Assembly (NCBI GenBank): GCA_038503065.1
Contig: JBCAMK010000008.1
Location: forward strand, 496,001 to 560,000
Source: Paragyromitra xinjiangensis
Taxonomy: Eukaryota; Ascomycota; Pezizomycetes; Pezizales; Discinaceae
Reading direction: 5' to 3'
Length of the DNA: 64,000 bases
The notes under the pieces: model-generated
The model's input: the letters and a program-made list of their open reading frames with translations, nothing else
What the model was told of the DNA's origin: nothing
Database searches by the model: none
Made by a program: the position numbers and the translations under genes
Shown here: positions 34,739-47,892 of the stretch, piece by piece
Layout of the letters: every line of letters starts with the position of its first letter
Position numbering within the stretch: the first letter of the stretch is position 1

Positions 34739-37389
34739 CTACTCAATCCTCTTTTTCCCCTCTTCCAAGTGAATAAGTCTAATATTCCCACCGCTAATGC
34801 TGGAACCACGTTCGCGGCTACCACTGAACCCGCCCCTCTCAACCCACTTCCCCACGATTTTGTCCTTCTTCACTTTACTCAACGCCTCGTTGTACCCATC
34901 CACGGCGAATCCCGGCACATTCAACCTAGGCCAATTCACATAAAGCATGCCATGCACTCGAACGAAGTTGGCAGCCCACAAACCGACGAAAAGCCAGAAA
35001 AGTGCAAAGATCCTGATGCTTACCAGGCCGCTTCCAGTAGGGCGCGGCAGCACAAAGGCTGCAAACACTAGGAAGATGGCTGCGTAAAGAATATAAGGTA
35101 TACTCTGAATGAAGATCGGACGGCGGTCAAGGAAAAGGAGGGACGAAGATATATTATTCGTTGTTGATGGGAGATAAGTTCCTAAGAAAAGGTCATAGGC
35201 ATCTTGTCTAGGGCCATCGGCGAAATTGTTGCGGAAGTATCGGGTGATAGAATTTGATAAATCAGCGAGTGCACCGGCCTTTGTTCGCACGCCGGTCCTG
35301 GTGAAGTCGGTCTTCAGTGCCCCAGTGCCAGAGTAGGCCCGGCTTACAACATCGGCGTTATCAGCCCACGCTGGAGGTAAAACGTCAGCAATGGCGCACC
35401 CAGCCAACCATGAAACCAAATGTCAGTCATCCTGAGATAGTTGACTCGTGACCTCCGTTGAGAGTAGCATTGCATCATTCAAAACAACCAAGATTTGGGG
35501 CTTACCATTTCTGAACATGACCTCGAAGCTCTCAAACGCGGCAGTATTTTCACCCTTCTCCAGCACACCCACATCAATCATCTGACGATTCAATGTCCAT
35601 CTCGCCAACATACTCTGCACAACATTCGTTCTATCCAGGCAATCCATACAATTTGTCCTTACGATGCTCTTCTGGTAGTTTCGCACATTACTTGTAGCAC
35701 TGCCTTCCACGGAGTGGAAATACTGTTGCTCGTGCAATCCATCTCCCAATTTATCAAGCAACAGCTGCGCCCTGTGCCATTTCATACCTCTACATTCGTG
35801 ATGGAAATCAAAATAAATGTAATGTAAACGATCAAGACTTGAAGTTTTCCCCGTCGGTTCGATTCCTCTGAACCTTTCCGAGGTCTTTGAAGAGCTTTCC
35901 TTACTCTCCGCCGGAGATGAGACGAGCTTTTTGACGATGTTTTCGTATGCCACTTTAACCCTCTCTTCTCGACCTTTCTGATTTACCAAGTTGACAAGAT
36001 AATTGTCTCCATATAGCCGGATCTGCTCGTCGAAATGTTTCCTCGCGGAATTCATGGCCAGATCCAAGCTCTTGACTTGCAACCTTGGGGTGTATTTGAG
36101 ATTATTCACCTCCGACCAATAGACGGGAACACTTCCTCTGGTTTGGAGATAGCTTAGAACCTGGACATCCTGGGAACCCTGCTTGCCGCCTATCGAGTTC
36201 TGGTCGTAGCCACCAAGGCCACCACTTGCATCTCCCAGAACAACTATTTGTTCTGTTTCGTTGAAATTTGCTACATTTCCAGCCTCATCAACCCCTCGCG
36301 TGAAGTATCGGGTCCCAGCGCGATGACGAGATTTTCGCGTGATGAGAATAAAGGTCAGGCTAGTCGATTTGAGCGAAACCGTGCTGACGTTAAGATAACC
36401 GAAGAAAACTGGAAGAATGTAGGGGTCCACCTATTCAAGTTAGCAACTATAGCGTGGAGGAAATTCTAGACTTAATCCAGAAACAGATCCAGATAAGCGC
36501 CATCGGCGTTCTCAGATCGAATTGAACTCAGAGAATTGAACGGAAATAGCATGATAAGGTTTGTCTTACAGCAGGGTGGGAGCTTCTCAGATCAATGAGA
36601 TCCGACTGAACATATCTGTTCCAAAAAAAGCGTTCGTCTGCCTAATAGACGTAATTTGAGTTAGCAACCCGTACCAGCTTTCAGCTTCGCAAGGGTCTTG
36701 CAGGAAGGATAAATCTATATGCCATACCCGTTGCCAAAGCGGAAGAGATGTATTTGCCATGGACTGGCGCTGAAACGAATTTGTTAGGTCGAAGGAGTAC
36801 GAAAAGTACATTGGCCCTGTACGCAGGTGGGTGCGTAGCAACGAAAGGTAAGTATCCTCATCCGGGTCCTAAAAATAGCATGATGTTGGCACAATTGCCC
36901 AATCGCTTGCAGGACATCTTGATCTCAATTCTTGGAAGGCTAAGTTGAGAGACATACGTGTAACAGTCTCTCTTGCAATGGGAGGAACTCAGTAGCCTGA
37001 ATCTTGTATACAGAATGGCCTCGGATACGCCCAACAAGCAAAGCTTTCGTGATAATGATTATATATTTGTCTATGCCACGAGGGTCAGCTCATGCCGAGC
37101 TTCAAGCGAACCTCCCCACCAGCTGTAGCCCAAGTACATACGTTCAGGCCCGGGGATGCCGAACAAGTGTTAAGAGTTACCCACCAAGACGTAAACGAAC
37201 GATTCCCAAGATTCCCGCAATGCTTGTTACTCGCCTCCCTCCCAAGTTTGGCGACTCGGTCAGCCGCATATCCCCAGAGGGACGATCGATGACAAGGGCG
37301 GGGGCATTGGGAGACGAGGGGGACCGAAAGGTGTAGTGTGCGGCTGAGGCGATGATGTTGATATCCCGGAAAGGATTGACGGAAGCCAT
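34739..37389 (-). CDS. sac1: Phosphoinositide phosphatase Sac1
   Basis: Six exons, 37389..37185, 37070..36958, 36868..36728, 36641..36570, 36430..35506 and 35370..34739, give 695 residues. The N-terminal Sac domain shows ERFFWNRYVQSDLI, DPYILPVFFGY, the block SYLQTRGSVPVYWSE and the catalytic CMDCLDRT (Cx5R) with nucleophile Cys at about 438. WADNADVVSRAYSGTGALKTDFTRTG follows across intron 5. Two hydrophobic segments near the C-terminus (about residues 565-585 and 595-615) match the ER membrane hairpin. The enzyme removes the 4-phosphate of PI4P at the ER and ER contact sites and supports sphingolipid balance. The exon 1 donor GTGGGT was preferred over a nearby GTAACT because only it keeps the frame. 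Confidence 0.96.
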
Positions 37390-40385
37390 CAGGGGCAGGA
37401 ATGACTAGTTGGAAAATGTGTTTATAAAGCTTTGTATTTATTCGGTGAACCTGAGAAGACAATTAAAAATGAATATTCTGGTGGGAAATATAAGAACGAG
37501 ATTTGATGCTGGGGGGGAATCTGAGCTTGGTGAACATCTGTCTTCACCTCCTGTTGTTTTGGGGTGGCGCGCGGGAAGGAGGCTGAATCAGGGTCTGCCT
37601 TAGTCAGCGCCGCGGCTTGCCTTCATGTACTATCACTCGCAAGAAAATTGAATCGAGTTTTTGTACTTTTCTAAGCTTCAATGGGACATGATAAGAACAG
37701 TTTTGGATGTTTCTGAAATCCCACAGATATCCCTTCAAGCTTGTTGGGAAAATCATGGCCAGATCTTGTCGGGGGTCATTCATGTGATTCAGGTCCGATA
37801 CGGAAGAGACGGCCGTCTGCGCATGCCCAACCCCCAGGCCCTAGATTTCAATAATTTTTAATACTCTAACGATAATCTTTCTATCGTTGCCAGAAAGACA
37901 ATGTTGGAGCAGAAGTCTTACTCCTACCTAGGTGTTTGCGTTTGTTTAGCGGTGTATTGCCGAATCCGCCGTTGCCGCGTACCAAAATGTTATCTTTAGA
38001 ACATCTTCAGGTGTTGTCTATTGGCTCGCAGCAACTAGTTGATTGTGGATGGGTTCGAAACCGAGCCAACCGCCAACGACGGCAACGGTAACTGCAGGAG
38101 TTGGTATTCGTATCCCGTTTCCTCGAATCGTTATATCCTCGGGTTTCCTATCGATGTCTTTCAGGTTACTCGGCAGGGATTCATGTGGTCAAGTACATAA
38201 GATGCTAAGAGAACGAAAGATTTTGCGGGGCTAAAAAATAAAGTGCGGGAGCTATGGTAGATATGTCACAGAAGAGAAATCCCGGGTTCGTAGATGTACA
38301 TGTAGTTTTCTTTTATGTAATTTGACTGACACGCCTGAAAGATATATATGCTCAGGCTGAGAAGATACCCCAGCTTATGAGATGTTCTTGAACTAAATGA
38401 GATGTGGACACTCTATGCTATTTAGATATGTTCCAAGATTCCCCAGTGCTTAGTACAGCTAAAACACTTATACCCAACCTTGAGGGCAAGCCATCAACTT
38501 GATGGCGGAGTTACAAGGCTTAGAGTTAACTCGCGACAAGAGGTCTTTCGCCCATAGTTTACTCGAAGGCTGCATTGCCAAGCCCCGGCCCACAGTCCCA
38601 ACGGCTTTCGATTTGCCGTAAGTATTTGGGCTTTCTGTATGTCTCTCCCAAGAAGCTTTCCAACCCATTCCTGCTTCCATGCATGAGGCAGGATCTGCAT
38701 TTGAATTTCGATTTCTTTCTAATATTAAACCAACCATCAAACTGATTGTCGGGGCATGCGTCACGCAACCTAGCTAAACGAGAAATCTAGACTGACCCTA
38801 GACGATCATGTTACGGGCTTCACTGAGCAGGCTCACAAAACCTACTTTTCTCGTGTCAGCAACTGTCATCGATTCTATCAATTAAAATCCGTGACTTCAC
38901 AATTGCCGGAACACAGCAGAATGGTTCGAGTCAGCACAGGGCACCAGGAAAACATCCGAGAATCGAAAATCTTCTTTAATTAGGATCGGTTTTGATCAAG
39001 GTCTTGATGGTATAGCTATTTTTAACCCTTGATACATGTCACGCTCCCTGGTCGGTTGTCACAGCGCATGACTCACATCAGTGACCTAGCGTTACGAGAA
39101 AGGTCATAGAGGATCATCAAAGGATTCATCGACATTGCCAAGGGCTTGGAAATGGTAGATTATACGAAGGGATAGAAGCAAAGGTGAACTAACAGAGTCT
39201 GGGAGATAATCGACTACAGCGGTACTTCCCGTACTGTCAAACAATCATGAAACATCACTCGTAACCGCGGGTTTTGTGTCCTTCGAAGTATATTTTATCT
39301 GATCAATATAACGTAAATACATGTACCTCTAAATTCTACCACCAGGGGGGTCAAATTGCTTTTCTACCGTTGATAGAGACTCAGATATGGTCTTGTTTCC
39401 ATTCTCTTTTCGGAAGCCGTCTACTTAGGAGAGCACCTGTAAATTCGTAATTAACGTATTCACGAAATTGCCTTAGTCTTAGTGCTGCTTAAATCCTCCG
39501 AGTAAGTTCAAGAGTGGGCCTGAATTTAAATTAGGTTTAGGTGAAATAACATACATGAATATAAACTGATGTGTCTTCAAGCCTTTAAAAACCATATTTG
39601 GCACATAGGAGGGTAGACGTGGAAAACCAGATCAGAGATGGGGCAGAAAATTCTAGACTTCCAAGTCATAATCTTCCTAATGATTTCATTTTTTTAACAG
39701 GAAGCGAAAGGGTACTAGAGATGTCTTCCTTCGAGAATTTCCCATAAAATTGAGGTAACTTTTCCTGCCAAAGCTATCAAGTACTATCTCCAATAGCTAA
39801 GCACTAATGTATCTCATGACCTCTATAGTTAGCACATTGTCACTAATCAAAATGCTGTCCCTTACCGTCTATCTTTACCAGCAACATCAATCACAAGGCT
39901 CAGCTCAGCAAAGTACTTCATCAACCATCACTCGACCGCCTGCCTACGCCAACGTAAATTCTTTCAGACCCATTTTCTTCACTACTTGAGCCATTCTGCA
40001 AAATTTCAAAATGAGTTCATGTCTATTCTTCATATTTCCAACCTCTACACCCGACGAAGCCCGCCACCCTAAAATTCAAGGAAAAAAGGAAAAAAATTTA
40101 AAAAGGGTTAATGGACGGGATATTCTACAAAACGATCCCCACCCCCACCCCCTCCACCTACTACTTATGTCTCCATTCCGCCATCACCACCGCTGTATAT
40201 TCCCCCTAGGAATCTCTTTGCGAAGAAGAGTGGAGGAAGAAAATAGAAACCATAGATCGCTTTTGTATAATTCCACAGGTACAGACGAAGAAAAAAAGAG
40301 AAGAGAGGAAAAGAGGTGATCAGTTCCTTGTAGAAAGAAGAAGCTCTAGATATTATCTACCACTCAACGTCACATCCCCCACTTT
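37390..40385. other. 3 kb spacer
   Basis: This is upstream of sac1 and downstream of mic60. It carries TACATGTA copies at 38297-38304 and 39318-39325. Open frames are short (up to about 102 codons near 40011-40319) and low complexity. No gene is supported. Confidence 0.5.
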
Positions 40386-42713
40386 TCAATGCTGGCCCTG
40401 AAATCTTAAGCTCTGAAGTCTCGCCTCCGCCGCAATGACCTACCATTGACACTAAATTAGTACCTCTCCAAACCCTCAAGCAAGAAAGAAAAAAAAACTC
40501 ACCTCAACGGCCTGCTGCACCTCCAGCAACAACCTCGCCTCCTTCAACCAATCTCCCGCCAGCCTTCTCGCCCACCCCTGGAGCTGGTTCATCTCTCGCG
40601 CAGCACTATCCACATCTCCCTCTTCTAAGAATGTCTCCGTGCGTGTCAAAATACTCTCTACATCATCACCCTGTGCAAGTCCTTGTTTCCTAAAGAGGAT
40701 TTTACTCAACAACCAACTCGCCGCATGACCCGCTACACCTGCATCTTCTGGAAGAAGGGCAGCTTTCCGGACCTCCCCTGCAACGTTTCTAAAGCGGTCA
40801 ACGAGTTGAGATGGCGTAGAGACGCCCACTTGGTATGCACGGGGATTGATAGACGCAATAGCGGCACGAACGACCTCATCATCATCAGCTACTTCCTTCA
40901 AGGCCGCGAGTTCGCGCAGGAAGGGTTTCGGCTGTTGAGGAGACTCGTATGCAGCGCGAACGGCCTCAAGGGCCACGTGCATCTGCTGCGTCTTTAAATT
41001 TGCATCGATAATGTCTCCCCAAGAGGCTGAGAGTTTCGACAATTCATCAACGCTGTCGGATAGCTCTTGAAGACGTCCCAGTCTTCCGTTTCGCTCGTTC
41101 TCAACACGTTCTTCGATCTCACCAATGAACTTGCGTTTCATCTCGATTGCCTGCTCCAGGAGCTCGTTACGTAGGTGTTGCTCGGCGATCTTGTGAGAAC
41201 GCTCGAGTTCGTTCTTGAGACGCTCGCGGTAAGAGGCAATGATTTTCTCGCGCTCGGCTTCGAATTCTTCTTTCCACTTGTGCTCCATGTCGGCTATTTC
41301 GTTGTTGACTTTTGTTAACAGCCCTTGAGCGGCGGTGGTAAACTCAAGATCCTTATGTTTCAGTTTATCTTCTGTAGCCTTCTCCAACCCCTCCCTAATG
41401 GCCGCAATCTGGTCGTTTAGGTGTGAGAGTTCTGATTTGGCAGAGGAGATGATAGAGTCGAAACTCTTGGCCGCGCCGCTATGGTTAACAAGGGAAATGA
41501 TAGAGTTGACCACTTTAACAAGATCCTGCACAACAGGATCATTCACGTTCTTTAACTCTATAGAGCTAATCGTATGCGCATCCTTCGTATCCCCATTTGC
41601 CGCAGGAGCAGCTGGTTTTCCTGGTTTCTCGATAGCCTCCACTTTTGCCGTATGTTTTGGCTTCGGCGCCGGTTTCTCATCAATTATCTTCGCCTCCGCC
41701 GGTGTCGCCTGCTTGACTACCACCTTCTCTGGGGACGCTGCTTCTGCGCGCTGCTTCTCCTGATCTTCCGTCTTCTTCGCCGAGATATGTGGTCCACCAG
41801 ATTTGCCGAGATCACTCGTCTTTTTTGCATCCTCTGGGTTAAAAACCTTCCATGTCGCCCCAGAACTCCGAGGGATCGTCACCTTTGGCGAATCCGGCTT
41901 CACGAGGCCGGTAACACGACTCAACGCATTTGGGAAGCGACGTCTAAACTCACGTTCCTCAAAATACAACACGGCGTCCTCACCAAACGGAATATACTCC
42001 GTGAAGAAATCATGGAAATTATCCGACTTGAGTGAATAGAACACACCTCCCGCAAACGACAACCCAGCCAACAAAGTCAGAGTAATCGCAAAATTCCGGA
42101 ACCGATGCGTCTTCTTAGCGCCAGGCGGCGGCGGGACAGATCCAGTTGGTGGGCTCGGCGGTGGTGGGGTGTGCGGGGGTGTGGTATTCGCGGTCGGTGC
42201 CGAGGTAGTTGTGGGCGGCGCAATTTGGGTCTTTGGGCTTAGGGCTGGCGGGGTGAGAGGTACCTGCGTGGGTGATGTAGGAGCGGTACTGCTCGGTGTT
42301 GCTGGGCTCGTGCTGGCTGGAATTTTCCTCGTCGGCTGCGGGATGCTGGTTGTAGGTGCAATAGGTGAAGTTTTAGAGCCCGGGAGGTTTCCGGGGGTTT
42401 TGATTTCGCTGGGCTTTGAAGGAGTACTGCCGGGTCGAGGGACTTTGATATCGGCCAGGAAGCGCTATATGATGGTAGTAATTACAGTTAGTCAAAGCTC
42501 AATTCTCCTTCTTCAATTCCTGGAGTGCTGTAGAATTTTTGAAAAAGTGATGATAGGAATACGATAATGCCCAACCTTCGTGGGGACAGGGGTTTATTTA
42601 TATGCATGAATAGATAAACGGATGAAACGAACCTGCTGCTGCTTCACCGGATACCGGTATCGGGCTACAGTGCCAATTGCCCTCACGGGAGCAGAGGGGA
42701 GGCGCAACATCAT
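40386..42713 (-). CDS. mic60: MICOS subunit Mic60 (mitofilin)
   Basis: Three exons, 42713..42633, 42464..40503 and 40439..40386, give 698 residues. The start MMLRLPSAPVRAIGTVARYR is a basic, amphipathic mitochondrial presequence. A long Pro/Thr/Ser-rich linker of about 100 residues follows, then a single membrane segment (NFAITLTLLAGLSFAGGVFY). A charged region and long coiled coils follow, and the C-terminal mitofilin signature runs from PFLRELAALKEVADDDEVVRAA to LQGWARRLAGDWLKEARLLLE. Mic60 sits in the inner membrane, bends it at crista junctions and contacts outer-membrane complexes. The last 63-nt intron has a T-rich stretch just after its donor; splicing gives the normal end EARLQSLRFQGQH. 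Confidence 0.95.
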
Positions 42714-43764
42714 GAGTCGGCCTGCTCGGGGGTTGGATGATGGTGGGGTCGGAGACGGGAGGGGGGGGGTTTTGGCTGGTGATGAGGGACAGGCTTATTT
42801 GGTGGGTTGTTGATGTGACGATTGCGGGACGTTGCCGCGGGCTCTGGAGTCGGCCTGTTGAGTTGGGGGAGAAAAAAAAGATCCGATTATTTTTCTTGAT
42901 AGACACATGGATGTGCGTCTATGACAACATCTGAGACCTGCCATGAAAACGTGCAAATTCTCCAACTCTATGTTCAATCTCCGCTTGGGGAATTCATATT
43001 AGATACAATAGTCTGATAGAGTACAGACATTATCGCAAATATATTTCTGCTATTTGGTCTCTCTTTGTGCACATGTCATCGGTAGAGCCTCAGGTATCTG
43101 GACGTAATACCGCATACAAGGTTCTTCACGACGAAGTAAAACATAACGGAGAGTAAAACGAAAAAATAGGAAGAGATCAATTCTTATAAAGTGAGAATAC
43201 CTGACAGAAAAGTGTAAATCTATCATAACCTTCAACTTACACCCAATACTTTTCCTCGTGGACAGATCAGACTGTGTTTGTCATTTCTTTCTACAGCTCC
43301 ACCGTCGCGGGTATGCATCCTCTTCCTGAACTAGAACCAGAACGAAGATAAAGCAGAAGGACATCACCATTAAACGTAACCTTCCCCCCCACTCCTTTCC
43401 CTGTATCTCCCGGCACTTCCAGCCACTCACTAGTTGCATCGTGACATTATACTGCATCCTTCGTTCGCTCAAATTCGGCTTGCCGCACAAGAGTATAATA
43501 AGAAAGAAGAATCGAAAAAAAAAGAACAAACCAAGTTCAACCGGAAGGAAGCAAAGAAGTAGAAAGAAAAAAGAAAAGAAAATAAGACCACAAGGAAAGA
43601 TACAGACATAAACTCGGCCATACGAAAAAGCAGAACACCTTGTGAATCCCCCCCCCAAGCCCCGTCCCGGTTTGTCCATTTACACATCAGCATTGGCCCT
43701 CTTTCTCTCCCTCTCTCTCCTACTCTTCTCCCCAACCAACATTCCAAATTAATTGACCAACACT
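42714..43764. other. Intergenic spacer
   Basis: This lies between two leftward genes: the mic60 promoter and the 3' region of the Rab5 gene. It contains a G8-9 run near 42761-42769 and A-rich stretches near 43500-43580. No gene is supported. Confidence 0.5.
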
Positions 43765-44818
43765 TTAACAATTACACCCTGGTTGCGCCGCTGAATTTCC
43801 TCCTTTCAAGTCTACTCCCCTCCCTCCTGCGCCGCCTCCTGCTCTTGCACCCCTCGGGCCCTGCTGATCCAACGGTAGTTTCCTCGCAATCGCCGTGAAC
43901 AGTTCCTTAACATTCTCTGCAGTCTTTGCGCTCGTCTCGAAGAATAGTAATCCTGCCTCTCTTGCATACGCCTCGGCTTCTGCAGTGTCGACGGCCCTTT
44001 TTGACGGCGAGGAAGAGGATGGAGATGCGAGATCGAGCTTGTTACCGGCGAGGGCGATTACAATGTTTTCATTAGCTTGGCGCTGAAGTTCTTTGACCCA
44101 AGCTTTGGCTTTGTCAAGTGAAGACTGAGGGGCAACGATTAGTTTGGTTTGCATGGAGGGGCGGGAGACAGGGAACGGACAGCTTGCGTGATGTCGTAGA
44201 CTACTACAGCGCAGTTGGCGTTGCGATAGTACATGGGTGCTAGGGACTTGTAACGTTCTTGGCCAGCAGTGTCCCTGAGGTGGAGTAGACGAGTCAGATT
44301 ACAAATCGCATGGAGAGGAGGGATGGAAGGGGTAGATGGGTATCCGTGGGAGCCCTCACCATATCTCAAATTTGATGGTGGTATTCTCATCAAGAGCGAT
44401 GGTTTGCGTCAGGAACGCAGCACCAATAGTAGATTCTCGGTAGTCGTCGAATTGATCCTGTTGTAAACCACTTGGTCAGCAACAGTGTCCTCGGGTTAGC
44501 ATCGGATAGAGAGGAATATGAACTAACTTTCACGAAACGAAGAACCAACGAACTCTGCAGTAGTTAAAACATAAAGGTTAGATAAGCAATAAACCCGACG
44601 GGAAACATGGCCACAGCACACAGCACAGACTCAGAAACTGACCTTTCCGACAGCAGACTCGCCTAAAATATGGAAGGAAACGTTTATAATCAGCGACAGC
44701 TCTCAAGAGAACAAAGATAGAGAATAGAAAAGAGAGCAGAAAAGTGCAACGTACCTAACAGGACGAGCTTGAACTGGGCAAAGCGTTGGGACTGGGTGGA
44801 TGCACGGGGATGAGCCAT
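43765..44818 (-). CDS. rab5: Rab5-family GTPase (Vps21/Ypt5 type)
   Basis: Six exons, 44818..44755, 44662..44643, 44554..44528, 44457..44360, 44274..44181 and 44124..43765, give 220 residues. GTPase motifs are GESAVGKS (P-loop, residues 22-29), the effector region STIGAAF typical of Rab5, WDTAGQE (70-76), NKLD (129-132) and ETSAK (164-168). The C-terminus ends CNC, a CxC double geranylgeranylation signal. It should control fusion of early endosomes. Two exons are microexons of 20 and 27 nt, coding the P-loop end and the start of helix 1. A short Ser/Pro insertion follows NKLD (about residues 135-142), longer than in most Rab5 proteins. It is divergent from the PHAF1-like gene. Confidence 0.95.
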
Positions 44819-45660
44819 GGTAGGATTGGGAGTAAAGGTTTAACACGAGCTGGACGGGGTGTGTCTGAAAGTCGGAAGGAGAGTGAACGAAAAAGTGCTT
44901 GAAGAGACGGGAGTGGAAGACGGGTTTGCTAAAGAAGTTGTGGTTGTTGGGATTTGTTGGTTTTTCCGGAGCGAGAGATACGAGCGATGTGGAGGATGTT
45001 GGGAACTGGAACAAGGCGTTGGAGGGAGGTAGTATGTAGTACCTGCCTAGCGGTGGCGGTGTAGCGACGGAGAAGATGAAAGAGAGAGTTTAGAGATAAT
45101 GATGATGAAGTTCGTCTTGTTCTTCTGGGTGTAGTAGTAACTTTCTATTTTTTTTCTTCTTCCTGGTTTTTTTCCTACCTATCGATGGATTTGGGCTGTT
45201 CTTGGAAAAAGGTGACTGAAGTTGGAGCTCATTCGCCTGTTTCGATGGAGGTGACGAGGACGACTTTGTGTTCTTGCTGGACACGCGCGAGGGATATGCC
45301 TGCTGCTTCTGGTTGCTTGCCGACGTGGAGTGGCTTTGCTGTCAGGCTGGAAAGGCTTACCATATCCGTACAATCAATACTGGAATGGGCAATCAAAGAG
45401 CCTCAAGGGGAATAGCTTATCAGTCAGGTAAGCTTCGCTTATCGTGTGCCTGGCATCTCTCCTCCTGCCCAGCTCTGTGATGGTGGAAGCTCTGGCTGGT
45501 CGACTGATTGACTAATACATGTAGCTATTCCATCTTATCCTACTCTAAATACCAACAAAATCTCTAATATCTATATCCTATTCTCCCTATCTCTACATTA
45601 GACACTGCTACAGCTCATCCCATACTCTATCCAGTTCATTATCGTGTATTGCCCTCAAGC
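44819..45660. promoter_or_regulatory. Divergent promoter region, Rab5 / PHAF1-like
   Basis: This is an 842-base region between divergent ATGs. It has pyrimidine-rich blocks near the leftward gene and one TACATGTA copy at 45516-45523, about 140 bases before the rightward ATG. No coding signal was seen. Confidence 0.45.
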
Positions 45661-47125
45661 ATGGCTGCCTCGATAGGAGGAACTGCTCAGATCCATCCCA
45701 GCAAAGCTCTGGGCTTTCTAAGTACTGCCTCACCCCATCCCATATCCCCTAGTTTCTTATCTTCTCCCAGCTAACCTCTTATCTCACCCAGCTCTCGGCT
45801 CTTCCATTTATGACGTTCTGACCCGTCTCCGCCTCCACTCCCGTGTCTTCCCCTCCATCTCTGTAATCTATGACACTACAACACCACTCTCAGCCCCCGT
45901 GGTTCTCCTCCTCGATGACAACGGTCTTCGTCTTCGCTTTGATGGCGCTGATCAACGTCTCCGCTTAATCGAAGTTCTTGACTTCCAAAAGTCCCGTCTT
46001 TCCTACAACGGTGGGGAGCTTGTCCGTGCTGGTGCTGGCCCTGGAGCTAGTGGGCCTACCTTCCGTATCATCTACAATAAGCTCTTTGGCCCTACTTACC
46101 CTGGAGAATATATTGGAGACCAAGGCGTCTACGTACTATCCTACCCAGGCGTCGCTTTCTCGTTCCCAGTGAACAAAGAAGCGTGGAAAGAAGATGTTGA
46201 CTTTGTGTCCCTCCTATCTGCATCTAACGCTCAGCCAGCAAGTAGCATGGCGATTTTCAGCGGTTCCTCCTGGTCAGAGGCACGCAATGATCTTTTTACT
46301 AAACCCGTCTCAAACCCACGTTCCCCCGGCGTCAATAGTGCATCTGCACGCCTCTCCTCTGCAAACGATGAAATTGAATCAGTCCAGCTTCATGACGAAA
46401 ATAAGGTCGAGTTAATCCGTCGTCATAACGCACCTTTCCTTATTACACTCCACCTCACGACCCCGCAAGACCTCGTTGCGGAATTAGGCCCCCCGAGTGC
46501 AATCTACCGCAAAAATGACCACCGCCTATCGATTCACCGCACCCGTTCCCTCTCTGGACGAGGCTTGCAAGATGACACAGACGACACGGAGCCTGATGAC
46601 GCACAGAGCGACGACGACGAGGACGTATCTGATGTATCTGCCACTTCTAACTCCGACTATTTTTTTAATTACTTCCACCATGGTATCGACATCTTCATTT
46701 CGTCCTCCCGCTCATCTTCCCACCCCGTTGCTACCAAGATCATTTTGCATGGGAATGTCCCCGGTTCCTTTGAGTTCCAGCGGTACCGTCGCAGCCGGTG
46801 GACTGTCGAGCTACTCGAGAGTAGCAAGAAGAAGGAATTGAAATTAAACAGCGAGATGGTATTCGACGAGGCGTTGCCGAAGTTGCGTGAGAGGTTTGGT
46901 GAAGGTCAAAGACCGATGCTGTTAAATAGAGGAAGTGACAGTCCGAGTAGCAGCTGTGAGTTGTTGGGAGGATGGGAGGATGGGGAGGCGGGGGATAAGT
47001 CTGGTGCAGGGGGGAATTTGACAGGGCTAGAAGGGACTTTTGGAAATACGGAGTTATTTGGGTTCCCGGGTTTTATTTTTGAGGTGCTGAAGAATAGGGC
47101 AATATCGTCATTGATGGTTTTCTGA
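45661..47125 (+). CDS. PHAF1 / UPF0183-family protein
   Basis: Two exons, 45661..45721 and 45792..47125, give 464 residues. Family blocks are visible from end to end: ALGFLTLGSSIYDVLTRLR across the intron, IIYNKLFGPTYPGEYIG, GVYVLSYPGVAFSFPV, the mid-region FFNYFHHGIDIF with TKIILHGNVPG, and the C-terminal NTELFGFPGFIFEVLKN. The human member (PHAF1/C16orf70) binds the early autophagosome membrane with BCAS3; the fungal role is not established. An acidic Asp-rich insertion (about residues 270-295) and a Gly/Ser-rich stretch before the C-terminus are local elaborations. The start ATG gives the usual short first exon. Confidence 0.9.
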
Positions 47126-47892
47126 TTTCGAGGATTATTCGACTTTTTGGACTTGTACTTGTTTTTGTTGGGGGTTTTTATTGGCGCATGGGTATTTTAT
47201 TTCTCCCCAATTTTAAGGAGAAGATTTTCGATAGGCTAGTTTGAAAGATAAGAGAGTTACTATCGGAAGTGAATTCTGGGTAGACTGCAGTGTATCATAC
47301 ATAGCCCAGGGGGGGTGTTTGTGCCATGAGGGAATAATCATATATCAATGCCATACCCTTGCATGCTTGCCATTTTCAGGATCAATCCCTGAGTACGAGT
47401 TTAAAATTGGCCTTGCCAGAGAGTTATCGGGGAGGATGTGTCAAAGGATTAGAAGGGGATGAGGGGAGGAAGAAGAGGATCAGATAAAATCTAGGATCAG
47501 GATATAACCTAATCGCCCCTGTAACATCATCCTATCGTGTCATACACATGGCATATGATTACCAGTTAAAATTATAGATATTCATCGGGCAAAAGGTAAC
47601 GATCGATTCATTAGAGCCTGGTCAATGGTTTTGCTTTTCGGATGCAGTGTACGCTACTGCGGGTACCTGACAACCATACACTCACCACGATATATATGTA
47701 GGCCAAGGGCGGCCGGGGGGTGAATGGAAGGTCTTCGAGGAGATTGAGTCTAAACAAATTTCTACAGTGTCAACCTTAAGGTGTAAACAAAAAACAGGCA
47801 AAGCAAAGTCTATGCTATACGAGAACCCAAATAAAACAGAACCTTCTGCTAGCATCAGGCCTACCCTTCATCGATCAATCCACATCTTACGA
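47126..47892. other. Intergenic region between convergent genes
   Basis: This lies between the PHAF1-like and polymerase kappa 3' ends. Purine-rich near 47440-47480; otherwise nothing was recognised. Confidence 0.5.

Noticed and set aside
41335..42035. Antisense frames of 142 and 153 codons across mic60
   Set aside because: Shadows of the sense mic60 frame.
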